A stretch of 7,724 nucleotides of DNA from Pseudomonadota bacterium (GCA_963205285.1 CAUJJQ010000142.1:1-7724), one strand, 5' to 3'; numbered from the stretch's first letter, positions 1-5,663 are shown. Notes: generated by a model from the sequence alone, not told the origin. A program made the numbers and translations.

Positions 1-30
1 CATCTTGACATCGTTCAAATCAGCAGTCAT
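1..30 (-). CDS. Start of an unidentified divergent gene (5' end only)
   Basis: Reading leftward from an ATG at 30 gives ten open codons, MTADLNDVKM, before the window ends, so the product cannot be identified. The case for a real gene is positional. It starts head-to-head with the ABA4-like gene, only 35 bp away, and the gap is almost filled by a near-perfect palindrome. Autoregulated repressors of the TetR, PadR or BlaI type are often arranged this way, so a regulator is a reasonable guess but not shown. The ribosome-binding site is weak (a purine run AAAGATAG just ahead of the ATG). A chance open stretch of ten codons is the main alternative. Confidence 0.4.
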   Translation of the reverse strand, partial: MTADLNDVKM

Positions 31-32
31 GG

Positions 33-55
33 CTATCTTTACAGTGTATAGATAG
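33..55. promoter_or_regulatory. Near-perfect palindromic operator candidate between divergent genes
   Basis: Two 11-bp arms, CTATCTTTACA (33-43) and TGTATAGATAG (45-55), flank a single central G at 44. Ten of the eleven pairs match; the only mismatch is T39/T49. The core TACA-g-TGTA resembles operators of dimeric winged-helix or TetR-like repressors. The site overlaps the 5' leaders of both divergent genes, and its right end runs into the AGGAG ribosome-binding site of the rightward gene. A bound dimer could therefore control both. The cognate protein is unknown; the leftward partial gene is the obvious candidate. Confidence 0.6.
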
Positions 56-65
56 GAGAATCAAG

Positions 66-509
66 ATGGGAACACCGGCGATGATTTTTTCGCTGGCGGG
101 GACATTGGCCCTGTTCGCTTGGGTGGCGTTGACGATCAGCCTGTTTGTGCGCCCGACGCGACGGTGGATATGGCCCGCAACGCAATATATCGTCCCCGGA
201 CTGATCGCCATTGCCTATGCCTTTTTATGGTGGGGCGGGCGCGGGGCGTATGACGATGGCGGCTTCGGTTCGATTCCAGAAGTGCGCGCCTGGTTCGCCG
301 ACGACCATTTGCTGACGGCGGGGTGGATCCATTATCTGGCGTTCGACCTGTTTATCGGCACATGGATGGTGCGCGACGCGGTATCCCGGAACCTGTCGCC
401 ATTGCTGGTGGTGCCATGTTTGCCGCTGACATTCCTGTTCGGGCCGCTGGGGTTGCTATTGTGGTTCGGCGTGCGTGCCGCGCAATTGGCGTTTGGCAGG
501 GACGATTGA
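66..509 (+). CDS. ABA4-like family membrane protein (DUF4281)
   Basis: This 147-residue, four-helix integral membrane protein is recognised as the bacterial ABA4-like family by its second half. GWIHYLAFDLFIG (86-98) is followed by VRD (102-104), a conserved PC (117-118) and FLFGPLGLLLW (123-133). Approximate membrane segments are 5-28, 37-57, 84-102 and 112-142, and the soluble loop 58-83 is acidic. In plants ABA4 is needed for neoxanthin formation; the bacterial members have no established reaction, so a link to carotenoids is inference. The start is supported by AGGAG at 54-58, seven bases before the ATG. The gene is divergent from a possible regulator, and the 33-55 palindrome probably controls it. 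Length and order of motifs look complete. Confidence 0.82.
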   Translation: MGTPAMIFSLAGTLALFAWVALTISLFVRPTRRWIWPATQYIVPGLIAIAYAFLWWGGRGAYDDGGFGSIPEVRAWFADDHLLTAGWIHYLAFDLFIGTWMVRDAVSRNLSPLLVVPCLPLTFLFGPLGLLLWFGVRAAQLAFGRDD

Positions 510-511
510 AC

Positions 512-546
512 GGCGGCGCGACAGGAAAGCCAGAAATGTCGCCGCC
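512..546 (+). terminator. Hairpin after the ABA4-like gene, possible terminator
   Basis: Three bases beyond the TGA stop (507-509), GGCGGCGCGACA (512-523) can pair with TGTCGCCGCC (537-546). This forms a ten-pair GC-rich stem with a two-base bulge and a 13-base loop. There is no T-tract on either side (CGGCGTTTGAGG follows), so it is not a classical intrinsic terminator. It may still halt transcription, or protect 3' ends, of the ABA4-like mRNA and of the leftward tRNA transcript that faces it. Confidence 0.4.
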
Positions 547-566
547 CGGCGTTTGAGGGAATAGGT

Positions 567-646
567 AAAATGGAGCGGGTAAGGGGGATTCGATGCCGCG
601 TCAGCGGCGAGAAGGCCGAAACGCAGTGAAAGGCCAATCGAACCCC
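567..646 (-). repeat. Second copy of the tRNA-Gly 3' end, interrupted in the T-arm by a 49-nt insert
   Basis: Bases 567-586 are identical over 20 nt to 674-693, which is the end of the tRNA: T-stem 3' strand, acceptor 3' strand, CCA and the following TTTT. Bases 636-647 (AATCGAACCCCT) are identical to 694-705, the rest of the T-arm. In the real tRNA these two blocks are contiguous; here 587-635 lies between them. The copy is 107 bp away from the gene. It keeps a CCA end but has no anticodon arm, D-arm or 5' acceptor strand, so it is not a tRNA gene. The insert contains GCCGC-GTCA-GCGGC (595-608) and two GGCC blocks (614-617, 632-635), and the flanks 584-594 and 637-646 pair with one bulged base. 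Explanations include a tRNA-linked repeat like the one after E. coli tyrT, a decayed integration site, or a degenerate tandem tRNA. Confidence 0.75.
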
Positions 647-677
647 TGCTGCGCCGATTCACACGATGTGTTGAAAA

Positions 678-751
678 TGGAGCGGGTAAGGGGAATCGAA
701 CCCCTCTAGCTAGCTTGGAAGGCTAGAGCATTACCACTATGCTATACCCGC
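678..751 (-). tRNA. tRNA-Gly (anticodon UCC), CCA encoded
   Basis: On the minus strand the gene opens with GCGGGTA, which pairs perfectly with TACCCGC before the discriminator T and the encoded CCA (678-680). The anticodon arm is CTAGC-CTTCCAA-GCTAG, giving anticodon UCC. The T-arm is GGGG-TTCGATT-CCCC with the invariant TTCGA. The D-region carries AGTGGTAAT, typical of tRNA-Gly. The molecule is 74 nt including CCA and cloverleaf pairing is complete, so it should be functional. It decodes GGA and GGG glycine codons. In its own transcription direction it is followed by TTTTC and then a repeat of its own 3' end (567-646), which may be in the same primary transcript. Confidence 0.97.
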
Positions 752-776
752 GCCGTGGCCCCTCTATGGGTGGGCG

Positions 777-805
777 GCATTGCCATGCGGCGGCTTATTG
801 GTCAA
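777..805 (-). promoter_or_regulatory. Possible promoter for tRNA-Gly
   Basis: On the minus strand TTGACC (805-800) is a good -35 match. With a 17-base spacer the -10 position is CAATGC (782-777), a poor match. The expected transcription start would lie about 20 bases before the tRNA 5' end at 751. Placement fits, but the weak -10 keeps this tentative. Confidence 0.28.
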
Positions 806-841
806 GGTGGTGCCAGTCCTTGGGGGGAGAGAGAGCGCCAC

Positions 842-1777
842 ATGCCCAATATCATGCCTGAAAATCCGGCGGCCAATCGCGCGGCAGTAATTTTGCTCAG
901 CATTTTGCGTTGTCCGCCCGTCCTGTTGATATTGGGCGCGGCGGCCATCATCATGGCCAATGTCGGTTTTGCCGTCATCAGCCACAATATCATGGCTGGC
1001 CTGCCGCTTAGCCCCGCGCAATATCAAACCGCTGGGCAAGTCACCGATGTGCTGTGGGCGCTGGTGGCGCTGGCGCTATATTGGGCATTCGTCCGCTTTG
1101 TGGAGGGGCGCGAACCAAGCGAAATCGGCGCGCGCGGCGCAATGCGCGAATGGGGCATCGGCCTTGCCATCGGTGCCGGCGTCATGGCCGCCACCGTCGC
1201 GGTTATCGCGCTGGGCGGGGGATATCGCGTCATCGGCTGGAACGGGCCGTGGGTGCTGCCGCTGCACAGCGCGGCGGTCATCAGCGCGGGGGTGTGGGAG
1301 GAGATTTTGTTTCGCGGCATCATATTCCGCCTGATCGAACGGTGGCTGGGCACATGGGTTGCGCTGATTGCATCGGCGGCATTGTTCGGCGCGGCACACC
1401 TCGCCAACCCCAATGCCAGCCTGATCGCCGGTTTTGCGATAGCGATAGAGGCAGGGATTTTGCTGGGCGCGGCATATTTGGTGACGCGGCGGCTGTGGGC
1501 GGCCATCGGTCTCCACATGGCGTGGAACTTCACCCAAGGCGCGTTTTTCGGCATCGCCGTTTCGGGGTTCGACACGCCGGGCATCCTCATCCCACGCATC
1601 AGCGGGCCTGAATTGCTGACCGGCGGGACTTTCGGGGCAGAGGCATCGCTGCCCGCGATGGTATTGGCCACCGCGCTTGGCCTTGCGCTGCTGTGGCTGG
1701 CATGGGCACGCGGGCATTTTATCGCGCCCAGCCTCCACCGCCTCATCCATGGCGAAGCGACCCCCTATCGCGGGTAA
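842..1777 (+). CDS. CPBP-family intramembrane metalloprotease (Rce1/CAAX-type)
   Basis: This 311-residue polytopic membrane protein carries the CPBP (Abi/Rce1) motifs in order. They are EE..FRG at 153-159 (Glu153, Glu154, Arg158), F..AH at 182-186 (His186), and H...N at 225-229 (His225, Asn229). These glutamates and histidines form the intramembrane active site in the family. About eight hydrophobic segments are visible, including 23-47, 68-85, 105-125, 174-186, 192-213 and 271-288. Bacterial members have diverse or unknown substrates (bacteriocin immunity, protein maturation), so no substrate is proposed. The open frame extends upstream to a GTG at 755 and an ATG at 785. I prefer the ATG at 842, because a purine-rich run GGGGGGAGAGAGAG (822-835) lies just ahead, and the longer forms would begin four bases from the tRNA and overlap its promoter region. 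dinB follows after 33 bp. Confidence 0.85.
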   Translation: MPNIMPENPAANRAAVILLSILRCPPVLLILGAAAIIMANVGFAVISHNIMAGLPLSPAQYQTAGQVTDVLWALVALALYWAFVRFVEGREPSEIGARGAMREWGIGLAIGAGVMAATVAVIALGGGYRVIGWNGPWVLPLHSAAVISAGVWEEILFRGIIFRLIERWLGTWVALIASAALFGAAHLANPNASLIAGFAIAIEAGILLGAAYLVTRRLWAAIGLHMAWNFTQGAFFGIAVSGFDTPGILIPRISGPELLTGGTFGAEASLPAMVLATALGLALLWLAWARGHFIAPSLHRLIHGEATPYRG

Positions 1778-1795
1778 AACTGGCATGTTTCACGG

Positions 1796-1810
1796 GAACA
1801 TGTTAAGAAC
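1796..1810 (+). promoter_or_regulatory. LexA (SOS) box of dinB
   Basis: GAAC (1796-1799), seven bases, then GAAC (1807-1810) match the alphaproteobacterial LexA operator, a direct repeat GTTC/GAAC-N7-GTTC/GAAC. It sits immediately before the polymerase IV gene, a classical SOS target, so the context agrees. The second half-site ends directly against the first possible start codon at 1811. The surrounding 30 bp also contain CATGTT at 1784 and 1799 and AACATG at 1797 and 1808, so half-site-like words are clustered here. Confidence 0.85.
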
Positions 1811-2899
1811 ATGGGCATGGCAGAGGATGGCCCACGCAAAATAATCCATGTCGATATGGACGCGTTTTTCGCGTCGGTTGAACAGCGCGATGACCCGGCG
1901 TTGCGCGGCAAGCCGGTGGCGGTCGGCGGGTCGAGCCAGCGCGGCGTGGTTGCTGCCGCCAGTTATGAAGCGCGCAAATATGGCATCCGTTCGGCGATGC
2001 CCAGCGTCACCGCCGCGCGGCTGTGCCCCACACTCATCTTCGCGCGCCCACGTTTTGAGGTGTATCGCAGCGTATCGCGCCAGATCCGCGCGATTTTTGC
2101 CGAGGCGGCGGACGCGGTGCAGCCCCTGTCGCTCGACGAAGCCTATCTGGATGTCAGCGCCGATAAACTGGGGCTGGGCAGCGCGACGGCGACCGCGCAA
2201 TGGCTGCGCGCGCGGATATTGGCCGAAACACAGTTGACCGCCTCTGCCGGGGTGGCGACCAACAAACTCATCGCCAAATTGGCCAGCGATGAAAATAAGC
2301 CCGACGGGCTGACGGTGGTGCCCCCGGGGCGGGAGGCGACCTTTGTCCAACGCTTGTCGGTGCGCCGCCTGCATGGGGTGGGGCCAGCCACCGCTGCGCG
2401 GCTGGAGGCGCTGGGCATCGCATCGGTCGCGCAATTGGCGCAATGTGCGGAAGCGGTTTTACGCAGCGAATTTCGCGGTGGAACTGCCGAATGGCTGCGC
2501 GCGATGGCGCATGGGATTGACAATCGCCCCGTTGATGCGCGCGGGGTGCGCAAATCGGTGGGGGCTGAACGGACGTTTGAATGGGATTTGGTGGGAGAGG
2601 ATGCGCTGTGCCGCGCGCTCACCAATATCGTCGATATTTTGTGGGAGCGCGCCCGCGTGGATGCCGACGCGCCGCCGCGCACGGTGACGCTCAAGCTGAA
2701 ATTCGCGGATTTTCAGCTAATGACCCGCTCGTCGAGCAGCGACGGGCCGGTCATCAGCCATGCGCAGCTTGCCGCCATAGCTGAACGGATTTTGCGCCGC
2801 GAAATGCCGCTGGCAAAGGGGGTGCGGCTGATGGGGGTCAGCCTGTCGGGCTATGCGCAAACCGACGATCTGCCGCTATTTGCCGAATTGAACGATTAA
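1811..2899 (+). CDS. dinB: DNA polymerase IV (Y-family translesion polymerase)
   Basis: This 362-residue protein has the full Y-family layout. The palm-domain motif HVDMDAFFASVEQ (13-25) carries metal-binding Asp15 and steric-gate Phe20, equivalent to Phe13 of E. coli DinB. SLDEAYLD (107-114) supplies Asp109 and Glu110. SAGVATNKLIAKLASD (145-160) is the classical thumb-entry segment. A helix-hairpin-helix thumb follows around 183-211 (LHGVGPATAARLEALGI), then the little-finger domain (about 245-350). The C-terminal DLPLF (353-357) resembles a beta-clamp-binding peptide. The enzyme extends primers past lesions at low fidelity in the cytoplasm. A perfect LexA box directly upstream implies SOS induction. 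Two in-frame ATGs (1811, 1817) are possible and neither has a good Shine-Dalgarno sequence. The stop codon overlaps that of the convergent dehydrogenase gene. The catalytic residues are present, so it should be active. Confidence 0.96.
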   Translation: MGMAEDGPRKIIHVDMDAFFASVEQRDDPALRGKPVAVGGSSQRGVVAAASYEARKYGIRSAMPSVTAARLCPTLIFARPRFEVYRSVSRQIRAIFAEAADAVQPLSLDEAYLDVSADKLGLGSATATAQWLRARILAETQLTASAGVATNKLIAKLASDENKPDGLTVVPPGREATFVQRLSVRRLHGVGPATAARLEALGIASVAQLAQCAEAVLRSEFRGGTAEWLRAMAHGIDNRPVDARGVRKSVGAERTFEWDLVGEDALCRALTNIVDILWERARVDADAPPRTVTLKLKFADFQLMTRSSSSDGPVISHAQLAAIAERILRREMPLAKGVRLMGVSLSGYAQTDDLPLFAELND

Positions 2900-4617
2900 A
2901 AGGCGGCGTACAGCCCCGCCGCGCCCGCCATTGCCCCGGTGCGACGGCCCAGCGCCTCGCTGACAATATGGGTGAGGAAATGTTCCGCCGCCGCGCATTT
3001 GGTGCGCAGGAAATCGCCATCGCCATCCCCCGCCGTCAGCATTCCGGCCGCAATGTCGCGCTGGCGCAGCATTTGCCAACCGGCGACCGCAACCGCAAAC
3101 ATGTGGAGAAAATCGGCGCTTCCCGCCAACCGGTCATCGACGTTCGCACCCGCCATCCAGCCCGCAACCTCGACGCATGCGGCGGCGAGCGCGGCAAGCG
3201 GGGAACCGTCGGGCGCCGCACTGGCCACATCATCAATCAGCGCACGCACCGCCGCGCCATCCCCCAGCCCCAGCTTGCGGGTCACCAAATCGGCGGCTTG
3301 AATGCCGTTCGTCCCCTCATAAATCGGGGCGATACGGGCGTCGCGGTAATGTTGGGCGGCCCCTGTTTCCTCAATAAAGCCCATGCCGCCGTGGACCTGC
3401 ACGCCGATGCTCGCAACCTCCACCCCCATGTCGGTCGCCCATGATTTGACCAGCGGGATCAGAACGTCGGCACGCTCGGACGCCGCCCTGTCGCCTAAAG
3501 TCGCGCGATCCATCTGCCCGGCGGCATAATATAGGATAGCACGCCCCCCCTGCGTCTGGGCGCGCATCCGCCACAACATCCGGCGGACATCGGGGTGTTC
3601 GATAATCGCGACGCTGCCGGCGCCGGGCGCACTGGCGCGCGCCGACTGCACACGCTCTGCTGCATAGGATATTGCCTGCTGGGTGGCGCGTTCGGCAATC
3701 TGCACCCCCTGATTACCGACATTCAGCCGCGCATTATTCATCATCACGAACATCGCGCGCATGCCGCCATGCAGATCGCCGATTAATTCGCCAAAACAAT
3801 CGCCATCCTCCCCATAGGACATGACGCAGGTCGGCGAATTATGGATGCCCAATTTATGTTCGATGGAAAGGCAGCGTACACCATTGTCGATGCTGGGCTG
3901 GCCCGCCGCATCCAGCCGATATTTGGGCACCAGAAACAGCGAAATACCGCGCGTGCCCGCAGGCGCATCGGGCGTGCGCGCCAGCACCAGATGAACGATA
4001 TTGTCTGTTAAATCATGTTCGCCAAAGGTGATGAAAATCTTTTGCCCGCGCATACGCCAGCGCCCGTCGCCCAGTGGTTCGGCATAGCTTTTTAGCGCAC
4101 CGACATCGCTCCCCGCACCCGGTTCAGTCAGGTTCATCGTGCCGTTCCATTCGCCCGACACCAATTTGGGCAGATAGGTCGATTTTTGCGCATCGCTGCC
4201 ATAAGCGATCAGCGCATGGATCGCCCCGGGGGTCAGCAAATTGATGAGCGTCAGCCCCATATTGGCGGTGCCCAGCGATTCGATAACGATGGAAGCGAGC
4301 GAAAATGGCAGCCCCTGTCCGCCATATGCCTCTGGCGCGTCGATGCTGCCCCAACCGCCATCGACCGTGGCGCGATATGCGGCGCGCACCCCGTCGGGCA
4401 TGATGACCCGCCCATCGACCCAGCGCGGGTTATGGACATCGCCATGGCGGTTGAGCGGGGCATATTCCCCTTCTGCCAATTGGGCGATGCCTTCGATAAT
4501 CGCTTCGACCATGTCCGCGCTGGCGGCGGCAAAGCGATCATGCGCCGCCAGTTCGCCAATCCCGGTTACATGGTTTAGGACAAATGCCTGTTCCTGCGTC
4601 GCTATTTGAAAAGCCAT
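2896..4617 (-). CDS. Acyl-CoA dehydrogenase, long form (FadE5/DmdC-like)
   Basis: This 573-residue flavoprotein should catalyse alpha,beta-dehydrogenation of an acyl-CoA, passing electrons to ETF. An N-terminal helical domain (about 35-155) is followed by the beta domain. That domain has MNLTEPGAGSDVG (161-173), the FAD/substrate signature, and KIFITFGEHD (193-202). The C-terminal helical domain has QVHGGMGFIEETGAAQ (407-422) and YEGTNGIQA (433-441). Glu434 in YEGTNG is the expected catalytic base. The 120 or so residues after 450 form the extra C-terminal region of the roughly 600-residue subfamily that includes mycobacterial FadE5 and methylthiopropanoyl-CoA dehydrogenase DmdC, unlike the roughly 380-residue classical enzymes. 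The substrate cannot be told from sequence. The frame is open to 4704, but the ATG at 4617 has AAAGGAT six bases upstream and begins like relatives. It is divergent from sua5 and converges on dinB with a 4-bp overlap. Confidence 0.92.
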   Translation of the reverse strand: MAFQIATQEQAFVLNHVTGIGELAAHDRFAAASADMVEAIIEGIAQLAEGEYAPLNRHGDVHNPRWVDGRVIMPDGVRAAYRATVDGGWGSIDAPEAYGGQGLPFSLASIVIESLGTANMGLTLINLLTPGAIHALIAYGSDAQKSTYLPKLVSGEWNGTMNLTEPGAGSDVGALKSYAEPLGDGRWRMRGQKIFITFGEHDLTDNIVHLVLARTPDAPAGTRGISLFLVPKYRLDAAGQPSIDNGVRCLSIEHKLGIHNSPTCVMSYGEDGDCFGELIGDLHGGMRAMFVMMNNARLNVGNQGVQIAERATQQAISYAAERVQSARASAPGAGSVAIIEHPDVRRMLWRMRAQTQGGRAILYYAAGQMDRATLGDRAASERADVLIPLVKSWATDMGVEVASIGVQVHGGMGFIEETGAAQHYRDARIAPIYEGTNGIQAADLVTRKLGLGDGAAVRALIDDVASAAPDGSPLAALAAACVEVAGWMAGANVDDRLAGSADFLHMFAVAVAGWQMLRQRDIAAGMLTAGDGDGDFLRTKCAAAEHFLTHIVSEALGRRTGAMAGAAGLYAAF

Positions 4618-4619
4618 CA

Positions 4620-4647
4620 ACAATCCTTTGCCCACAATCCTTTGCCC
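4620..4647. repeat. 14-bp perfect tandem duplication carrying the ribosome-binding site
   Basis: ACAATCCTTTGCCC occurs twice back to back, at 4620-4633 and 4634-4647, without mismatch. On the minus strand each unit supplies an AAAGGAT Shine-Dalgarno-like sequence ahead of the dehydrogenase start at 4617; the nearer one is correctly spaced and the other is 14 bases further upstream. The duplication also builds a short upstream reading frame starting at 4649 (ten codons, MGKGLWAKDC). Its TGA (4619-4617) overlaps the dehydrogenase ATG by one base. Confidence 0.9.
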
Positions 4648-4654
4648 ATCGTGC

Positions 4655-4682
4655 CTTGCTGCGCGCGTGCATGCCGTTATAG
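4655..4682 (+). promoter_or_regulatory. Possible promoter for the Sua5 gene
   Basis: CTTGCT (4655-4660) and TTATAG (4677-4682), 16 bases apart, are the best promoter-like pair in the 74-bp divergent gap. The predicted start of transcription would be only a few bases before the ATG at 4692. That fits the lack of any Shine-Dalgarno sequence there. Both boxes are imperfect matches, so this is tentative. Confidence 0.3.
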
Positions 4683-4691
4683 CCGCCAGCG

Positions 4692-5663
4692 ATGGCAGGC
4701 TCAAATCCCTTACGGCACGGGCAAATATGCCCCGCAGACGATGCCAATATTACAGCGGCGGCAGCGCTGATTGCGGCGGGCGCATGCGTCGGTGTGCCGA
4801 CCGAAACCGTATATGGGCTGGCGGGCGATGCAACCAACTCCGCCGCCATCGCCGCCATATACGCGGCAAAGGGAAGGCCCAGTTTCAACCCGCTGATTAC
4901 CCATGTTGCGGACATGGAAATGGCGGAGCGGATTGCCAATTGGAATGTGCCCGCCCGCGCGCTGGCGGCGGCATTTTGGCCCGGCGCGCTGACCATGGTT
5001 TTGCCGCTGCGTGCTGGTGCAGGGCGGCGCACAGCCATTGCGGCGGCAGTGACCGCGGGCCTGCCGACGATTGCGCTGCGCTGTCCCGCCCATCCCGTCA
5101 TGCGCGCGTTGATTGGCGCGGTCGGACGGCCACTTGCCGCGCCATCGGCCAATTTATCGGGCAGCGTCAGCCCGACCAGTGCGGCGCATGTCGCCGCCAG
5201 TCTGGGTGCGCGGGTACCGATGATTTTGGATGGCGGGGTCTGCGCCACTGGGCTTGAATCAACGATTGTCGCGGTGGGCGACGATGCAATTACGCTGCTG
5301 CGTCCCGGCCCGATTTTGCCCGAAATGCTCAGCGCCGCCTGCGGCCTGCCGGTGCGCGCGCGCAGCGATGGTGCGATAAATGCGCCGGGGCAATTGGCGC
5401 GCCATTATGCGCCGGGCAAGCCGGTGTTGATCGACTGTATGGAAGCGCCCGATGATGCGTTTTGCATAAGCTTTGGTCGGGCAGAGGGTGATTATATTTT
5501 GAGCATCAGCGGCGATTTGGCCGAAGCAGCGGCGCTTCTGTTCGACGCGCTCCACGCCGGGGCAGCCGCGCCGCACCCGTGCATCGCCATCGACCCCATC
5601 CCCATGACCGGCATCGGCATTGCGATTAACGACCGGCTGCGCCGCGCGGCGGTGACCGACTAG
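4692..5663 (+). CDS. L-threonylcarbamoyladenylate synthase, Sua5 type
   Basis: This 323-residue cytoplasmic enzyme should make threonylcarbamoyl-AMP from threonine, bicarbonate and ATP, the first step of t6A37 formation on ANN-decoding tRNAs. The YrdC domain (about 15-200) shows PTETVYGLAGDA (36-47), the KGR triad (60-62) followed by P..NPL (63-68), APSANLSG (150-157), and GLESTIV (187-193), with LRPGPI at 203-208. A linker APGQLARHYAP (231-241) leads to a smaller C-terminal Sua5 domain ending in GIGIAINDRLRRAA (307-320). It is therefore the two-domain Sua5 form rather than the single-domain TsaC/YrdC of E. coli. No Shine-Dalgarno sequence precedes the ATG; the sequence is GCCGCCAGCG. It is divergent from the acyl-CoA dehydrogenase gene, with no obvious functional link, and ends 24 bp from the convergent lipoprotein gene with no terminator hairpin between. 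Confidence 0.93.
   Translation: MAGSNPLRHGQICPADDANITAAAALIAAGACVGVPTETVYGLAGDATNSAAIAAIYAAKGRPSFNPLITHVADMEMAERIANWNVPARALAAAFWPGALTMVLPLRAGAGRRTAIAAAVTAGLPTIALRCPAHPVMRALIGAVGRPLAAPSANLSGSVSPTSAAHVAASLGARVPMILDGGVCATGLESTIVAVGDDAITLLRPGPILPEMLSAACGLPVRARSDGAINAPGQLARHYAPGKPVLIDCMEAPDDAFCISFGRAEGDYILSISGDLAEAAALLFDALHAGAAAPHPCIAIDPIPMTGIGIAINDRLRRAAVTD

Noticed and set aside
5..10. TTGACA as the -35 box of the ABA4-like gene
   Set aside because: No acceptable -10 lies 16-18 bases downstream; the words there are TCATGG, CATGGC and ATGGCT. The hexamer is inside the putative leftward coding sequence.
332..662. Minus-strand frames of 101 and 68 codons over the region between the ABA4-like gene and the tRNA
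   Set aside because: They cross the ABA4-like coding sequence and/or the structured tRNA-end repeat, and their translations look like translated repeat rather than protein.
658..675. Short hairpin TTCACAC/GTGTTGAA after the tRNA as its terminator
   Set aside because: The stem is only seven pairs with a bulge and is followed by no T-tract on the minus strand, so I cannot support it as a terminator.
755..841. N-terminal extension of the CPBP protease from GTG 755 or ATG 785
   Set aside because: The extension would start four bases from the tRNA gene, has no ribosome-binding site and is not hydrophobic or conserved-looking. ATG 842 has a purine-rich site in place.
1024..1786. Two long minus-strand frames (about 240 codons) opposite the CPBP protease
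   Set aside because: The protease frame has all catalytic motifs in order; the opposite frames give low-complexity basic sequence with no family signal.
1790..2694. Minus-strand frames of 183 and 217 codons opposite dinB
   Set aside because: dinB is unmistakable over the same bases and the antisense translations show no domain.
4618..4704. N-terminal extension of the acyl-CoA dehydrogenase to 4704
   Set aside because: It would overlap the divergent sua5 start and has no ribosome-binding site; ATG 4617 has one and matches the family N-terminus.
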